Origin: Chlorogloeopsis sp. ULAP01
GTDB taxonomy: Bacteria > Cyanobacteriota > Cyanobacteriia > Cyanobacteriales > Nostocaceae
Assembly (NCBI RefSeq): GCF_030381805.1
Contig: NZ_JAUDRH010000014.1
Location: forward strand, 1 to 64,000
Length of the DNA stretch: 64,000 bases
Direction of reading: 5' to 3'
Shown in pieces: positions 46,279-54,708 of this stretch. Within the stretch, counting starts at the first letter, position 1. Every line of letters begins with the position of its first letter. A model generated the notes under the pieces. It was not told the DNA's origin. It saw nothing but the letters and a program-made list of their open reading frames with translations, and did no database searches. The position numbers and the translations under genes are program-made.

Positions 46279-46458
46279 TCAAAACTTCCACCAAATGACA
46301 AAAGATGTAGTTAAAGCTAACAGAGTTAACAGCACAATCCCTATTGCCCCTTGCAATGCGTACCAAACTTGTTGCTCTGGGGAAGGATATTCAGCATAGG
46401 AAATCTTAGGCTCAACTGCGTTATTTTCAACAAGTTGTTCCTTGTCTAGAGTGTACAT
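46279..46458 (-). CDS. ssl1498-type small membrane protein (59 aa)
   Basis: ATG at 46458 to TGA at 46279, short and easily missed. The sequence has MYTLDKEQLVENNAVEPKIS, then YAEYPSPEQQVWYALQGAIG and one transmembrane helix (IVLLTLLALTTSFVIWW). The phrase ending AEYPSPEQQ before a membrane helix is typical of the ssl1498 family of light-harvesting-like small proteins of cyanobacteria. It has a single membrane span and is thylakoid-associated in its relatives. The ORF is complete and not within another gene. No strong ribosome site upstream. I am fairly sure of the family. Confidence 0.65.
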   Translation of the reverse strand: MYTLDKEQLVENNAVEPKISYAEYPSPEQQVWYALQGAIGIVLLTLLALTTSFVIWWKF

Positions 46459-46569
46459 AGTTGCGTTTCTCTGTTAGCTGTTACGCAAATCAATGTAGTG
46501 ATAATCTGTAGAAATAACAATATTTTTTAGATACAGGTTAGTTTTATCTATCATTATAAAAACTGAACA

Positions 46570-46690
46570 GTCCGCCAAGAAATTAAATTTCTTGGCTAAA
46601 AGCTAAAGTCTGATAAAGCAGACTAAGTAAGATTTTCAGTCAGTTTTAACTGACTTGAACTATAAGCCTGGAAACTTCAGTTCCAGGCGT
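46570..46690 (+). repeat. Four-hairpin interspersed repeat, copy 1
   Basis: About 120 bp made of four consecutive perfect or near-perfect stem-loops: CCAAGAAATT/ATTTCTTGG, AGTCTG/CAGACT, CAGTCAGTTTTAACTGACTT, and CCTGGAA/TTCCAGG. An inverted copy is at 49809-49925. Stems are kept although the loop and linker bases differ, as for an RNA- or cruciform-constrained repeat. Confidence 0.85.
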
Positions 46691-46740
46691 TTTATACTAA
46701 ATTGGGATAGGAAATATTATTTGATGAAGTTTATATTTTT

Positions 46741-46768
46741 GTAGAGACGTGCCATGGCACGTCTCTAC
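46741..46768. repeat. 28-bp perfect palindrome
   Basis: Arms GTAGAGACGTGCCA and TGGCACGTCTCTAC, no loop. Related to 5607-5634. It lies 16 bp after the methionyl-tRNA synthetase stop (minus strand) and may act as its terminator, as the other copy does for the M16 gene. Confidence 0.7.
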
Positions 46769-46783
46769 AGATTCAAAAAATAC

Positions 46784-48469
46784 TTAATTTCTCATTCCAA
46801 ATCTGACTGATAATTCTCTAATTTCTTCTTCTTCCAACTTCCGAAACAGTGGTGGAATGATATTAATTGGATGACCTGGATACAAAGCATCAAAATTCAC
46901 ACTTTCGCTGATCTTTGTCGTTCTGTCGGTATTAGATAAATGCAGTGCATCAAAAAGCTTTGCAGAGGTGAATGGAAGAATTGGAAGAGAAACAAGTGCA
47001 TAAATTCGGATTAAATTAATACAAGTTCGCACCACTTGGGCTGCTTCTTCAGGGTTCTCTTTAATCAGTTTCCACGGCGCCCTTGCATCAACATACTGAT
47101 TGCCAACAGACCATAAGGAATAGAGAGCTTCTATTGCCTTGCGAAACTCCATATTTTTCAAAGATTCGCAGTATTTGTTCACAAGTTGCTTGCAAGTATT
47201 TTGTAGTTCCTGTTCTTTTTGACCAAAGCTGCCACCTTCAGGAATAGTTGCGCCAAAATTTTTGACAGTAAACTTAAGAATTCGATTAACAAAGTTGCCA
47301 AAAGTATCAGATAAATCTTTGTTAACCTTCACTTGAAATAACTCCCAAGTAAAAGCAGAATCAGCAGATTCAGGAATCATCGACAAAAGACTATATCGCC
47401 AATAATCGGCAGGTAAGATTGAGAGTGCCTGGTCTAGAAAAACTCCTCGTTTTGAACTAGTAGAAAACTTACCGCCATAGTATGTTAGCCAATTAAATCC
47501 CTTAATTTGATCGGGCAGTTTCCAGTTTTCTCGCGTACCTAGAATCATCGCTGGAAACATAATCGTGTGGAATGGCAAGTTATCCTTAGCCATAAATTGC
47601 ACGTAAAAGGTATTTTCTGGCTCGCGCCACCACGTTTCCCAATCTTGGGAATTTTCTATACCCCATCCTTTAGTTGCAGCGATATATCCAATGGGTGCAT
47701 CAAACCAAACATAGAAAACTTTTCCCTCAAATCCCAGGCGGGGAACAGGAATTCCCCAAGTAATGTCGCGAGTGATGCATCGGTCTTGAAGTCCTTCATT
47801 TAACCACTTCATCGCAATTGACTTAGTGAGGTTAGACCAATTTGGATGTTTCTCAACCCAAGCTTTTACCTCATGGGAGAGTGCAGAAAGCTTTAAGAAC
47901 AGGTGCTTGGTTTTTCGGACTTCTAAACGTGTGCTTCCTGAAATTGCAGAACGCGGTTCTATCAATTCAGTTGGGTCGAGTAAAGATGTACAATTTTCAC
48001 ACTGATCTCCCCTTGCTGATTGATATCCGCAATGGGGACAAGTCCCAATAATATATCTATCCGGCAAAAAACACTCATCATCAAGAGAGTAAACGAGGCT
48101 AATCTCCCGTTCTTCTATAAAACCGTTTTTGTCCAGAGACTGATAAAAATACTGGGTTAGCTCTTGGTTATAAACTGATGAGTTGCGACCAAAATAGTCA
48201 AACGACAAACCAAGGTTTCTATAAATTTCTGCCTGGAGTCCGTGCATTCTTTCACAGAAAGTAGCTACATCCAGTCCTGCTTCCAAAGCAGCTATTTCTG
48301 TCGGTGTACCATGTTCATCAGTAGCGCAGATGAAGAGAACTGTTTCGCCTTCCTGTCTCAAGAAACGAGCATATACATCTGCTGGAAGCATAGAACCTAC
48401 AAGGTTCCCCAAATGTTTGATGCCGTTGATGTAGGGCAGTGCGCTGGTGATTAGGTACTTTACCTTAAT
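46784..48469 (-). CDS. Methionyl-tRNA synthetase-like protein with no ordinary start codon
   Basis: About 560 residues, class Ia aminoacyl-tRNA synthetase. The HIGH motif is KHLGN in KVKYLITSALPYINGIKHLG. The zinc-binding insert is CPHCGYQSARGDQCENC. The KMSKS-type loop is KFSTSSKRG, followed by an anticodon-binding helical domain; no C-terminal tRNA-binding EMAP domain. The in-frame ORF has no ATG, GTG or TTG before the HIGH motif: the first TTG (48412) lies inside it. An ATT at 48469 gives I/M-KVKYLIT. Alternatively an ATG at 48474 is one base out of frame (see findings). The rest is intact, including the expected C-terminal end. It may be a second, non-housekeeping enzyme. Confidence 0.8.
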   Translation of the reverse strand: MKVKYLITSALPYINGIKHLGNLVGSMLPADVYARFLRQEGETVLFICATDEHGTPTEIAALEAGLDVATFCERMHGLQAEIYRNLGLSFDYFGRNSSVYNQELTQYFYQSLDKNGFIEEREISLVYSLDDECFLPDRYIIGTCPHCGYQSARGDQCENCTSLLDPTELIEPRSAISGSTRLEVRKTKHLFLKLSALSHEVKAWVEKHPNWSNLTKSIAMKWLNEGLQDRCITRDITWGIPVPRLGFEGKVFYVWFDAPIGYIAATKGWGIENSQDWETWWREPENTFYVQFMAKDNLPFHTIMFPAMILGTRENWKLPDQIKGFNWLTYYGGKFSTSSKRGVFLDQALSILPADYWRYSLLSMIPESADSAFTWELFQVKVNKDLSDTFGNFVNRILKFTVKNFGATIPEGGSFGQKEQELQNTCKQLVNKYCESLKNMEFRKAIEALYSLWSVGNQYVDARAPWKLIKENPEEAAQVVRTCINLIRIYALVSLPILPFTSAKLFDALHLSNTDRTTKISESVNFDALYPGHPINIIPPLFRKLEEEEIRELSVRFGMRN

Positions 48470-48670
48470 GTCATTAGTATTTATAGGCGTTGTGGATATA
48501 ATGGAGAATTTGCAGTCACCCCCATAAGGATTTTGATATTGGATTTGTATTACTTATTATAATACACGATGTTGTATAAAAATCCCAGACTGGCTGTTTG
48601 ATGTGAACTGAGTTCTAAGATTACTCAATAAGTATAAAATTTATCACAGTGGCTTCAACATTCAAAATTG

Positions 48671-49690
48671 ATGCAACCCATGCTTCTAAGAATAATTTTA
48701 ATTTTAGCAACCTCTATATTATTGGTTTTAGGATTACTATCCTTAAGTAGCTATTTTGCTTGGTTTTGGCCGCTAGAATTGATAACTCATTTCCGAGTTC
48801 AGTATTTGATTTTATCGTTAATACTCAGTATTAATTTTATTATTCTTTGGAGAAAACACTATCTCAAAAGTAAAATCTTAGTTTTCGTTGCCTTATTATT
48901 AGTTGGTTTGAATTCAATTGAGGTGATTCCTTGGTATCTACCTCATTGGCAACAGGCAGCTAGTAATACAAACAACCAGATTCGGATTTTATCTTTCAAT
49001 ATTCATATTCAAAACACTCGTTATAATGACATTATTAATAGTGTTCGCGATCGCCAACCTGATGTCGCTTTATTTATTGAAATTAATCGCACCGCAGTTG
49101 AAAATTTAAAAACGGGGTTACAAGACATTTTACCCTATTCTTTTAGAAGTCCTGGTGGCGGTCTTGCGATTCTCAGTCGCTTACCTATTAAAGATGCTAG
49201 GGGAGATAATTTTAATGGCAAAGGAAATCATAGTCTGATCGCGACTTTAGAAGTTAATAGACAACTGATTAAGTTTATTGGAATTCATCCTCTAGTACCT
49301 CTAACACGGGGGAATTTTCATGGTCGTAATAGTCAATTAGCAGCATTGAGTGATTATATTCAAGCAGTCGATCAACCATTGATTCTAGTAGGAGATTTTA
49401 ACTTAACACCCTGGTCGCCCTACTACCGACGTTTGATTGGCGAAACAAAGTTGCATAACACTCGCTTGGGTTTTGGTATATTACCCACATGGCCACGACC
49501 AACAACCTATGCAAATTTACCCTCGTGGATCCTTCCCTCGATCAATATCCCCATCGATCACTGTCTGATTAATCAGCATTTCGGTGTCGTTAAAATTCAC
49601 GTGGGAGCTAATCATAATTCCGATCATGCACCGCTGATTAACGACTTGGTATTACGTCCGAATGCAAACATCACTTCCACTACCAACTAG
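48671..49690 (+). CDS. Membrane-anchored endonuclease/exonuclease/phosphatase (EEP) protein
   Basis: 339 residues. Three N-terminal membrane spans (IILILATSILLVLGLLSLSS; FRVQYLILSLILSINFIILW; ILVFVALLLVGLNSI) are followed by an EEP domain. Active-site elements: ILSFNIHIQN (Asn), ALFIEINR (metal-binding Glu), VGDFNLTPWSPYY (Asp, Asn) and the final NHNSDHAPLI (Asp-His). It may be a phosphodiesterase or phosphatase facing the periplasm. TTG at 48668 precedes ATG at 48671; I use the ATG. It diverges from the synthetase gene over about 200 bp. Confidence 0.87.
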   Translation: MQPMLLRIILILATSILLVLGLLSLSSYFAWFWPLELITHFRVQYLILSLILSINFIILWRKHYLKSKILVFVALLLVGLNSIEVIPWYLPHWQQAASNTNNQIRILSFNIHIQNTRYNDIINSVRDRQPDVALFIEINRTAVENLKTGLQDILPYSFRSPGGGLAILSRLPIKDARGDNFNGKGNHSLIATLEVNRQLIKFIGIHPLVPLTRGNFHGRNSQLAALSDYIQAVDQPLILVGDFNLTPWSPYYRRLIGETKLHNTRLGFGILPTWPRPTTYANLPSWILPSINIPIDHCLINQHFGVVKIHVGANHNSDHAPLINDLVLRPNANITSTTN

Positions 49691-49808
49691 TGATGATGGC
49701 AACAACAGCCCCAATGTGTTATTCAAGCTTTAACAAGAGCGCACTCAGCTTACACGCGATCGCGATCGGTGGATACCTCACTTCCCATCTTACGCCTCGC
49801 CCCTAAAA

Positions 49809-49925
49809 CGCCTAGAACTTCAGTTCCAGGCTGATAGCGACTGTCAGTTAAAACTGACTGAAAACTTTACCCAGTCTACTTTAGTAGACATTAGCTTTAA
49901 GCCAAGAAATAAATTTCTTGGCGGA
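49809..49925 (-). repeat. Four-hairpin interspersed repeat, copy 2 (inverted)
   Basis: Same four stem-loops as 46570-46690 in reverse order and complement: CCTAGAACTTCAGTTCCAGG, GTCAGTTAAAACTGAC, GTCTACTTTAGTAGAC, CCAAGAAATAAATTTCTTGG. The pair brackets the synthetase and EEP genes, about 3.3 kb apart. Confidence 0.85.
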
Positions 49926-50131
49926 CAAGAACTCAGATGCAAGATCTGAGTCACTGTACAACACCCAATCAGGCGATCGCTTGACTCTGTTGTTGCTAAT
50001 TCGGCATTATCTTTAGTCTATGAGTATTTTAGTGTCAACCACTATTGACTATTTGTAATATTTATTGTTATATTAATTTACACAAATTAAAAAAACCAAA
50101 TAACTACCCTATATCAATTGAAATTTACATA

Positions 50132-50232
50132 GATTTGGGCGTCATCTAAAACTTTTGGACGCCTGTATTGATATTCACAATTGTCATTCGTACTTCTCCT
50201 CTCTCCTCAGCTAATCGGCTGGGGTTTTTTAT
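50132..50232 (+). ncRNA. Candidate small RNA with intrinsic terminator
   Basis: A hairpin GGCGTC...GACGCC (50138-50162) is followed by an unpaired pyrimidine-rich stretch (ACTTCTCCTCTCTCC), then a terminator CCTCAGC-TAATCG-GCTGGGG and TTTTTT (50205-50230). The nearest plus-strand gene ended 440 bp earlier, so this terminator has no other obvious customer. A C/U-rich loop before a terminator is typical of trans-acting RNAs that pair with ribosome sites. No promoter is convincing; TTGAAA near 50119 is a weak candidate. It could also be only the terminator of a longer EEP transcript. Confidence 0.35.
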
Positions 50233-50248
50233 TGCACCAAATCTTGCC

Positions 50249-50644
50249 TTAAGTCTTGGCGATCGCCTCAGGTGTAGGAGGGATGCGTGCTAGCAGATGC
50301 GATCGCAGTGTGCCAGGTAGCTTGGGAGGTAAAACATATCCGTCTTGACTTTCTTGATAAAGCTGGCTGAATTGCAACAAATCAGTTGTACTATCTTCTG
50401 TTAGATCGACAAAATGGTATGTATATTTTTGCGGACAAACAAAGGTAACAACACAAGAGCGTTTCTCAACGCAAGTCCACAGGCATCCCACAGACTGAAT
50501 GTTGAGAGTGGCATAAATAGAATTATTTTTTTGAGCTTCCAGCAGTTTGAGGAATAGTTGATTTCCTTCAGCGCGATCGTCTGCTTCTTCGTGATCGAGA
50601 ATTGCACTGCACGATTTACAAACATATAAGGTATGAAGTGTCAT
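50249..50644 (-). CDS. DUF1636 family metal-binding protein
   Basis: 131 residues, cytoplasmic. Thioredoxin-like [2Fe-2S]-type fold: cysteines in LYVCKSCSAILDHEE, and in SVGCLWTCVEKRSCVV, the DUF1636 pattern. It is the third gene in a run with a siderophore-binding lipoprotein and receptor on the same strand (80-bp gap), suggesting a role in iron release or regulation. Function not established in the family. Confidence 0.82.
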   Translation of the reverse strand: MTLHTLYVCKSCSAILDHEEADDRAEGNQLFLKLLEAQKNNSIYATLNIQSVGCLWTCVEKRSCVVTFVCPQKYTYHFVDLTEDSTTDLLQFSQLYQESQDGYVLPPKLPGTLRSHLLARIPPTPEAIAKT

Positions 50645-50724
50645 AATCAGAGATTTATAAAAAGTATCTAGGCAAAATTTTCAGTAATAATGTTATATCA
50701 AACTTAACTATCCTTAGGGTAATT

Positions 50725-51732
50725 TTATGGTGAATTTATGAGGTACTTAAATAAGTCATCAATAATTGCGTTTGCAGCTAAAATCCCACTTCCAATCCAG
50801 TAGTCCGGAACTAAATAAACTTTATTTTGTTGCACAGCCTTTAAATTTTGCCAAAGTGGATTTGATTTGAGTTGCTCTAATTTATTTTTTGCTGTTTGGT
50901 TTCCTTGGGTACTATTTTCAGCCGTCCAGATAAATATAACATCACCGTCTGCTTTTTCGATTAATTCATTACCAATAGACATTTGAATCGAATTACTAAA
51001 TAATTTCTCTCCCTCTGATGCACTGAGATTTTGTGAGTCTGGGCGAGATAACCCAGCGTCTTGTAAAACAATGCCGCAGAATGAATCACGTAGATAAATA
51101 TTAATATTACTTGGATACACTCGCACTACAGACACTTTGAGTTTTGATAAATTATCACCCATGCGCTGCTTAAATTCTTCGAGACGACGGTAATAATTTG
51201 CCATGACTTGTTGACCAATTTTTTCCTTTCCTAAGGCTACACTAATATTGGTAAACACCTCTTTCCATTTACCACTATGTTCAAAGTTCAATAAAATTGT
51301 TGGGGCAATTTTTGAAGATAGATTATAAATATATCGCTGATAGTCAGAACCTAAAATTAAGTCTGGTTTAAGCGCGAGAATATTTTCTAAGTTAGGTTCG
51401 CCATTCTTACCAATGTTTTTCACTCCGATCAGCTTGTCTTGTAAATAAAAAGAGAAATCGAAGAAAATGCTACCAACAGGTTTAATACCTAGTGCGATCG
51501 CATTTTCAAACGAAGCATCATCTAGAGTTACAAGTCGCTGAAAGTTTTCCGGAATACAGGTGATTCCCGCAGCGTGTTCAAACTGACGACAAGCCGGGTT
51601 TGTACTTTGATAATTAGCAGGTATAGAACCACCATGATGACAAGCTACAGCCAGCAGTAGAGTACAAAATATTACAATTCCAAATCGGAACCAGTGAGTA
51701 AAGCTTTTTATTTTGATATAACTGTCATTCAT
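50725..51732 (-). CDS. Iron-siderophore substrate-binding lipoprotein 1
   Basis: 335 residues. Signal FGIVIFCTLLLAVAC with lipobox (AVAC). Periplasmic binding-protein type III fold of the FecB/FhuD kind: CRQFEHAAGITCIPENFQRL, then RLVTLDDASFENAIALGIKP, and NLENILALKPDLILGSDYQR. It carries ferric siderophore from the receptor to an inner-membrane transporter. It begins 32 bp after the receptor stop, so they form an operon with the downstream DUF1636 gene. No FecCD permease gene adjoins it. Confidence 0.92.
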   Translation of the reverse strand: MNDSYIKIKSFTHWFRFGIVIFCTLLLAVACHHGGSIPANYQSTNPACRQFEHAAGITCIPENFQRLVTLDDASFENAIALGIKPVGSIFFDFSFYLQDKLIGVKNIGKNGEPNLENILALKPDLILGSDYQRYIYNLSSKIAPTILLNFEHSGKWKEVFTNISVALGKEKIGQQVMANYYRRLEEFKQRMGDNLSKLKVSVVRVYPSNINIYLRDSFCGIVLQDAGLSRPDSQNLSASEGEKLFSNSIQMSIGNELIEKADGDVIFIWTAENSTQGNQTAKNKLEQLKSNPLWQNLKAVQQNKVYLVPDYWIGSGILAANAIIDDLFKYLINSP

Positions 51733-51764
51733 GATGGTATTTCATAACCTACACCCTATTTTTG

Positions 51765-54368
51765 TCAAAATTCAATTGCAAACGAACCAATGAATGTTAA
51801 AGGTTCACCATAGTAGACACCTAAACGACTACCCTCAGAACCAGTAAAATAGGTTTTGTCAAATAGGTTGCGAATATTTAAGGCAGCTCTCCAGTTGTCG
51901 CGCCTGTAGAATACCGATGCATCGGTACGCACATAGCTTGGTAAAACATAACTGTTGTCTAAATCCCCGAAGCGATCGCCAACAAAAAATAATCCTAATC
52001 CAAATCCCAACCCTTGCAAACTTCCTTGTTGAATTTCATAGGTTGTCCACAAGCTTGCTGCGTGTTCTGGGATGTTATCTCGACGGCGACCTTCTAAATC
52101 GGTGGTATCTTTGCTGATAAAGGCATCAATGTAAGCATAAGAAGCAATCACTTTCCAACCAGGGATAATTTCCCCAGCAATATCCAGTTCAATACCTCTG
52201 CTTGTCTGTTCCCCAGTTTGAATTTGGTCGTTGGGATCGGTTGAATTCGGGTCATCAACAGTAACATTTTGCTTGCGGAGGTCATACAATGCTAAAGTTG
52301 CACTCAAATTGCGGGTAATATCAGCTTTCACACCCACTTCAAATTGTCTACCTGTTTCCGGTTTAAATGGCTCACCATCACCATTGCGACTTTGACCAAA
52401 ACTAGGTTCAAAAGAGGTTGCATAAGATGCGTAAAGCGAGATATTTTGAGATGGTTGATAAACTATTCCCAAGCGTGGACTAAAGTTACTATCAGACTGA
52501 AAAAATTCTTCCCTTTCTTCACCCAAATTGCGTACAGTACGATTTTGCTCAAAAATATCGAATCGTCCTCCTGCTAGTAATTTGAGTTGGGGAATTATTT
52601 CTATTTGGTCTTGAAAATAAAACCCATATTTATCGAGAGTATCATCACGGAAGAAATTTAATATGTCTCGCTTGGGATACTCTAAACGAGCATAAACTGG
52701 GTTGAATATATTAATAGATGGGTAAGGTTCAAAGTCTCCAAAAGTTCCATCTTCAGTGATTTTAGTATAATCAAATCCCAACAATAATTGATGTTTAATT
52801 GAGCCTGTAGAAAATTTTCCTACCACATCCGTTTGCACTGAATAAGCATTATCTCGACGCTGAGAAAAATATTGCAATCTACTTAATTCACCCGTTTCTT
52901 CATCTAGAGAATCTCGTAGAGGATAGTAGCGTTCTAAATTTACGAACTGAGCGCGGAAAGTATTTCTAATTGACCATTGGTCGCTAAATTTATGGTCAAA
53001 TAAGTAACTAAAATTAGTCACATTTACTTCCACATCCTGGAACGGTTCACCTAAAAAACGTTCTCGTGGTAGATCTACCGGACGATTACCTATTGCTACA
53101 GTTCCATCATCTGCTGTTCGTGTTTCCTGAAGCCAAGAACCATCTATAGTTAAATTTGTGTTAGCACCAAGTGCAAACTTGAATTTAGGAGCAAGAAACA
53201 CACGCTCTGAATTTACAAAATCACGAAAACTTCCAGCATTCTCATACAAAGCATTGAAACGAGAAAGTATACTTCTGCTATCATTTAACGGCCCCGATAA
53301 ATCAATAGCACCTCGATAAGTGCTAAAACTGCCAACAGTTCCCTCAAAAGAATAAAATGGTTGAGCTAGAGGTTGTTTAGTAACTAAATTAACCAAACCA
53401 CCTGGGGGAGCATCTCCAAATAATACTGATGCTGGGCCTTTAAGTACTTCGAGACGTTCAATATCAGCAGTTTCAATCAAGCCACCATAATCTTGGTAGG
53501 AACGAATTCCATCCCGAAACACATTTGCACGGAAACCACGTAAAGCAAGATACTCACTGAAACCTTGGTAGTAACCAGCATTTGTAGAACCACTCACATT
53601 TTGCAGTGCATCTTGAACGCGAATTGTGCCTTGATCTTTGAGAACTTCGCGGGGTATTACCTGAATAGACTGAGGAATATCACGGAGAGGCGTATCAGTT
53701 TTAGTAGCGGTTGATGCTTCTTCTACACGGTATCCACCTTGTTCACCAGTAACCACCAATTCAATCGGTTCTTCTGGTTCTTCATTTTGTGCCGATGGTT
53801 GTGACTCTTCTGTTGTAGTGTCTGGTGGAAGGGGTGCTGTAGGTGGGGTGGAATTCTGCGGTTGCGCCTCAGTAGTAGTCATACTTGGCACAACTCCAAA
53901 AATCAAACCTTCATCACCATCAAATAACTCAACTTGCGGCGTACCAGTTTCACCAGTTACCGTCATGCGAATCGTGTTCGCATCCAGGTTAGTAACTGTA
54001 ACTTCAGTGATTCCTGTAGTGGGTTTTTCTTGACGGAATGTATTACCACTAGGTAGCTTTAATTGGGCATTGGGAATGTCAATAATGTAGCTATTCCCCT
54101 CACTCTTATTTGTGAGTTGCAGTTGCTCTGATTGATTGGTTTCTAAAGTTACTTCTATGCCTTTGTCTGTTGCTTGTAACTGAACACCTGTTACCTGAAC
54201 AAGAGACTGGGCAAGCCACTGTTGAATACTCTTCGCAGGTTTTTCTATATCACTCAATTGAGAAATTTTAGATGTTGGTTTTTGGTTATTTTCAGCCGAT
54301 GCAGGTGGGTTAACCAATACCAAAGCCAAAGCGATCGCCCAAGCTAATTTTTGCAACTGATTTGACAT
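51765..54368 (-). CDS. TonB-dependent siderophore receptor with AMIN domain
   Basis: 867 residues from ATG 54368 (MSNQLQKLAWAIALALVLVN), which opens with a normal signal peptide. The ORF runs on to 54473, but those extra 35 codons are translated repeat DNA. An AMIN-like domain (LVQVTGVQLQATDKGIEVTL) lies at about residues 55-170, then a Pro/Thr/Glu-rich linker, TonB-box/plug entry IELVVTGEQGGYRVEEASTA, plug (IERLEVLKGPASVLFGDAPP) and barrel ending GSFAIEF. It is the first gene of the receptor, binding-protein, DUF1636 operon. Candidate operators lie at 54511 and 54568-54608. Confidence 0.94.
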   Translation of the reverse strand: MSNQLQKLAWAIALALVLVNPPASAENNQKPTSKISQLSDIEKPAKSIQQWLAQSLVQVTGVQLQATDKGIEVTLETNQSEQLQLTNKSEGNSYIIDIPNAQLKLPSGNTFRQEKPTTGITEVTVTNLDANTIRMTVTGETGTPQVELFDGDEGLIFGVVPSMTTTEAQPQNSTPPTAPLPPDTTTEESQPSAQNEEPEEPIELVVTGEQGGYRVEEASTATKTDTPLRDIPQSIQVIPREVLKDQGTIRVQDALQNVSGSTNAGYYQGFSEYLALRGFRANVFRDGIRSYQDYGGLIETADIERLEVLKGPASVLFGDAPPGGLVNLVTKQPLAQPFYSFEGTVGSFSTYRGAIDLSGPLNDSRSILSRFNALYENAGSFRDFVNSERVFLAPKFKFALGANTNLTIDGSWLQETRTADDGTVAIGNRPVDLPRERFLGEPFQDVEVNVTNFSYLFDHKFSDQWSIRNTFRAQFVNLERYYPLRDSLDEETGELSRLQYFSQRRDNAYSVQTDVVGKFSTGSIKHQLLLGFDYTKITEDGTFGDFEPYPSINIFNPVYARLEYPKRDILNFFRDDTLDKYGFYFQDQIEIIPQLKLLAGGRFDIFEQNRTVRNLGEEREEFFQSDSNFSPRLGIVYQPSQNISLYASYATSFEPSFGQSRNGDGEPFKPETGRQFEVGVKADITRNLSATLALYDLRKQNVTVDDPNSTDPNDQIQTGEQTSRGIELDIAGEIIPGWKVIASYAYIDAFISKDTTDLEGRRRDNIPEHAASLWTTYEIQQGSLQGLGFGLGLFFVGDRFGDLDNSYVLPSYVRTDASVFYRRDNWRAALNIRNLFDKTYFTGSEGSRLGVYYGEPLTFIGSFAIEF

Positions 54369-54384
54369 CACTCTACTCACCACA

Positions 54385-54445
54385 CAAGAAGAAGAGGACA
54401 AGGAGACACGGGGACACGGAGACGCGGTGACAAGGGCATGGGACA
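54385..54445. repeat. GACACGGGGACACGGAGACG repeat upstream of the receptor start
   Basis: Tract of GGACAAGGAGACACGGGGAC-like units, same family as 9529-9673, the hypF insert and the zincin repeat. It lies within the 5' leader of the receptor mRNA, just ahead of the start. A longer reading frame passes through it by chance. Confidence 0.7.
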
Positions 54446-54510
54446 AGGGGGATAGAAAAAATCCAATGCCCAATCCCTAATCACCAATCTCCAGTTCCTT
54501 TTCCTTGCAA

Positions 54511-54524
54511 ATAGTAATTACTAT
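54511..54524. promoter_or_regulatory. 14-bp palindrome, possible Fur-type or core promoter site
   Basis: ATAGTAATTACTAT is a perfect dyad, flanked by TTGCAA on one side and CAAG on the other; read from the minus strand, TGATAGTAATTACTATTTG loosely resembles a Fur box. It lies 143 bp upstream of the receptor ATG and 44 bp downstream of the direct repeats. Weak evidence. Confidence 0.35.
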
Positions 54525-54567
54525 CAAGAAGATTACAGGAAAGCTCTTGGGCGTGGGTGATTTTTGT

Positions 54568-54608
54568 GAACGCTAGACGGAATTTTTTGAATGCTAGACG
54601 GAATTTTT
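54568..54608 (-). promoter_or_regulatory. Two 20-bp direct repeats, candidate AraC operator
   Basis: GAACGCTAGACGGAATTTTT at 54568-54587 and GAATGCTAGACGGAATTTTT at 54589-54608 differ by one base and are 21 bp apart, i.e. two helical turns. This is the usual layout for the paired half-sites of an AraC dimer. They lie between the AraC-type gene (ends 54709) and the minus-strand receptor gene, about 200 bp upstream of its ATG. No second copy was seen elsewhere in the window. Confidence 0.55.
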
Positions 54609-54708
54609 AAAGTTTTAAGTTGTGAAATCAGATTATCATTGCTTTTGCATATTTAAATTTCAAGATAAAATTTGATATTAAAAAGAAAACAGTTTCATGT
54701 TCTCGTTC

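Noticed and set aside
54369..54473. N-terminal extension of the second receptor from ATG 54473
   Set aside because: The extra residues are translated GACACGGAGACG-type repeat; a normal signal peptide starts at 54368.
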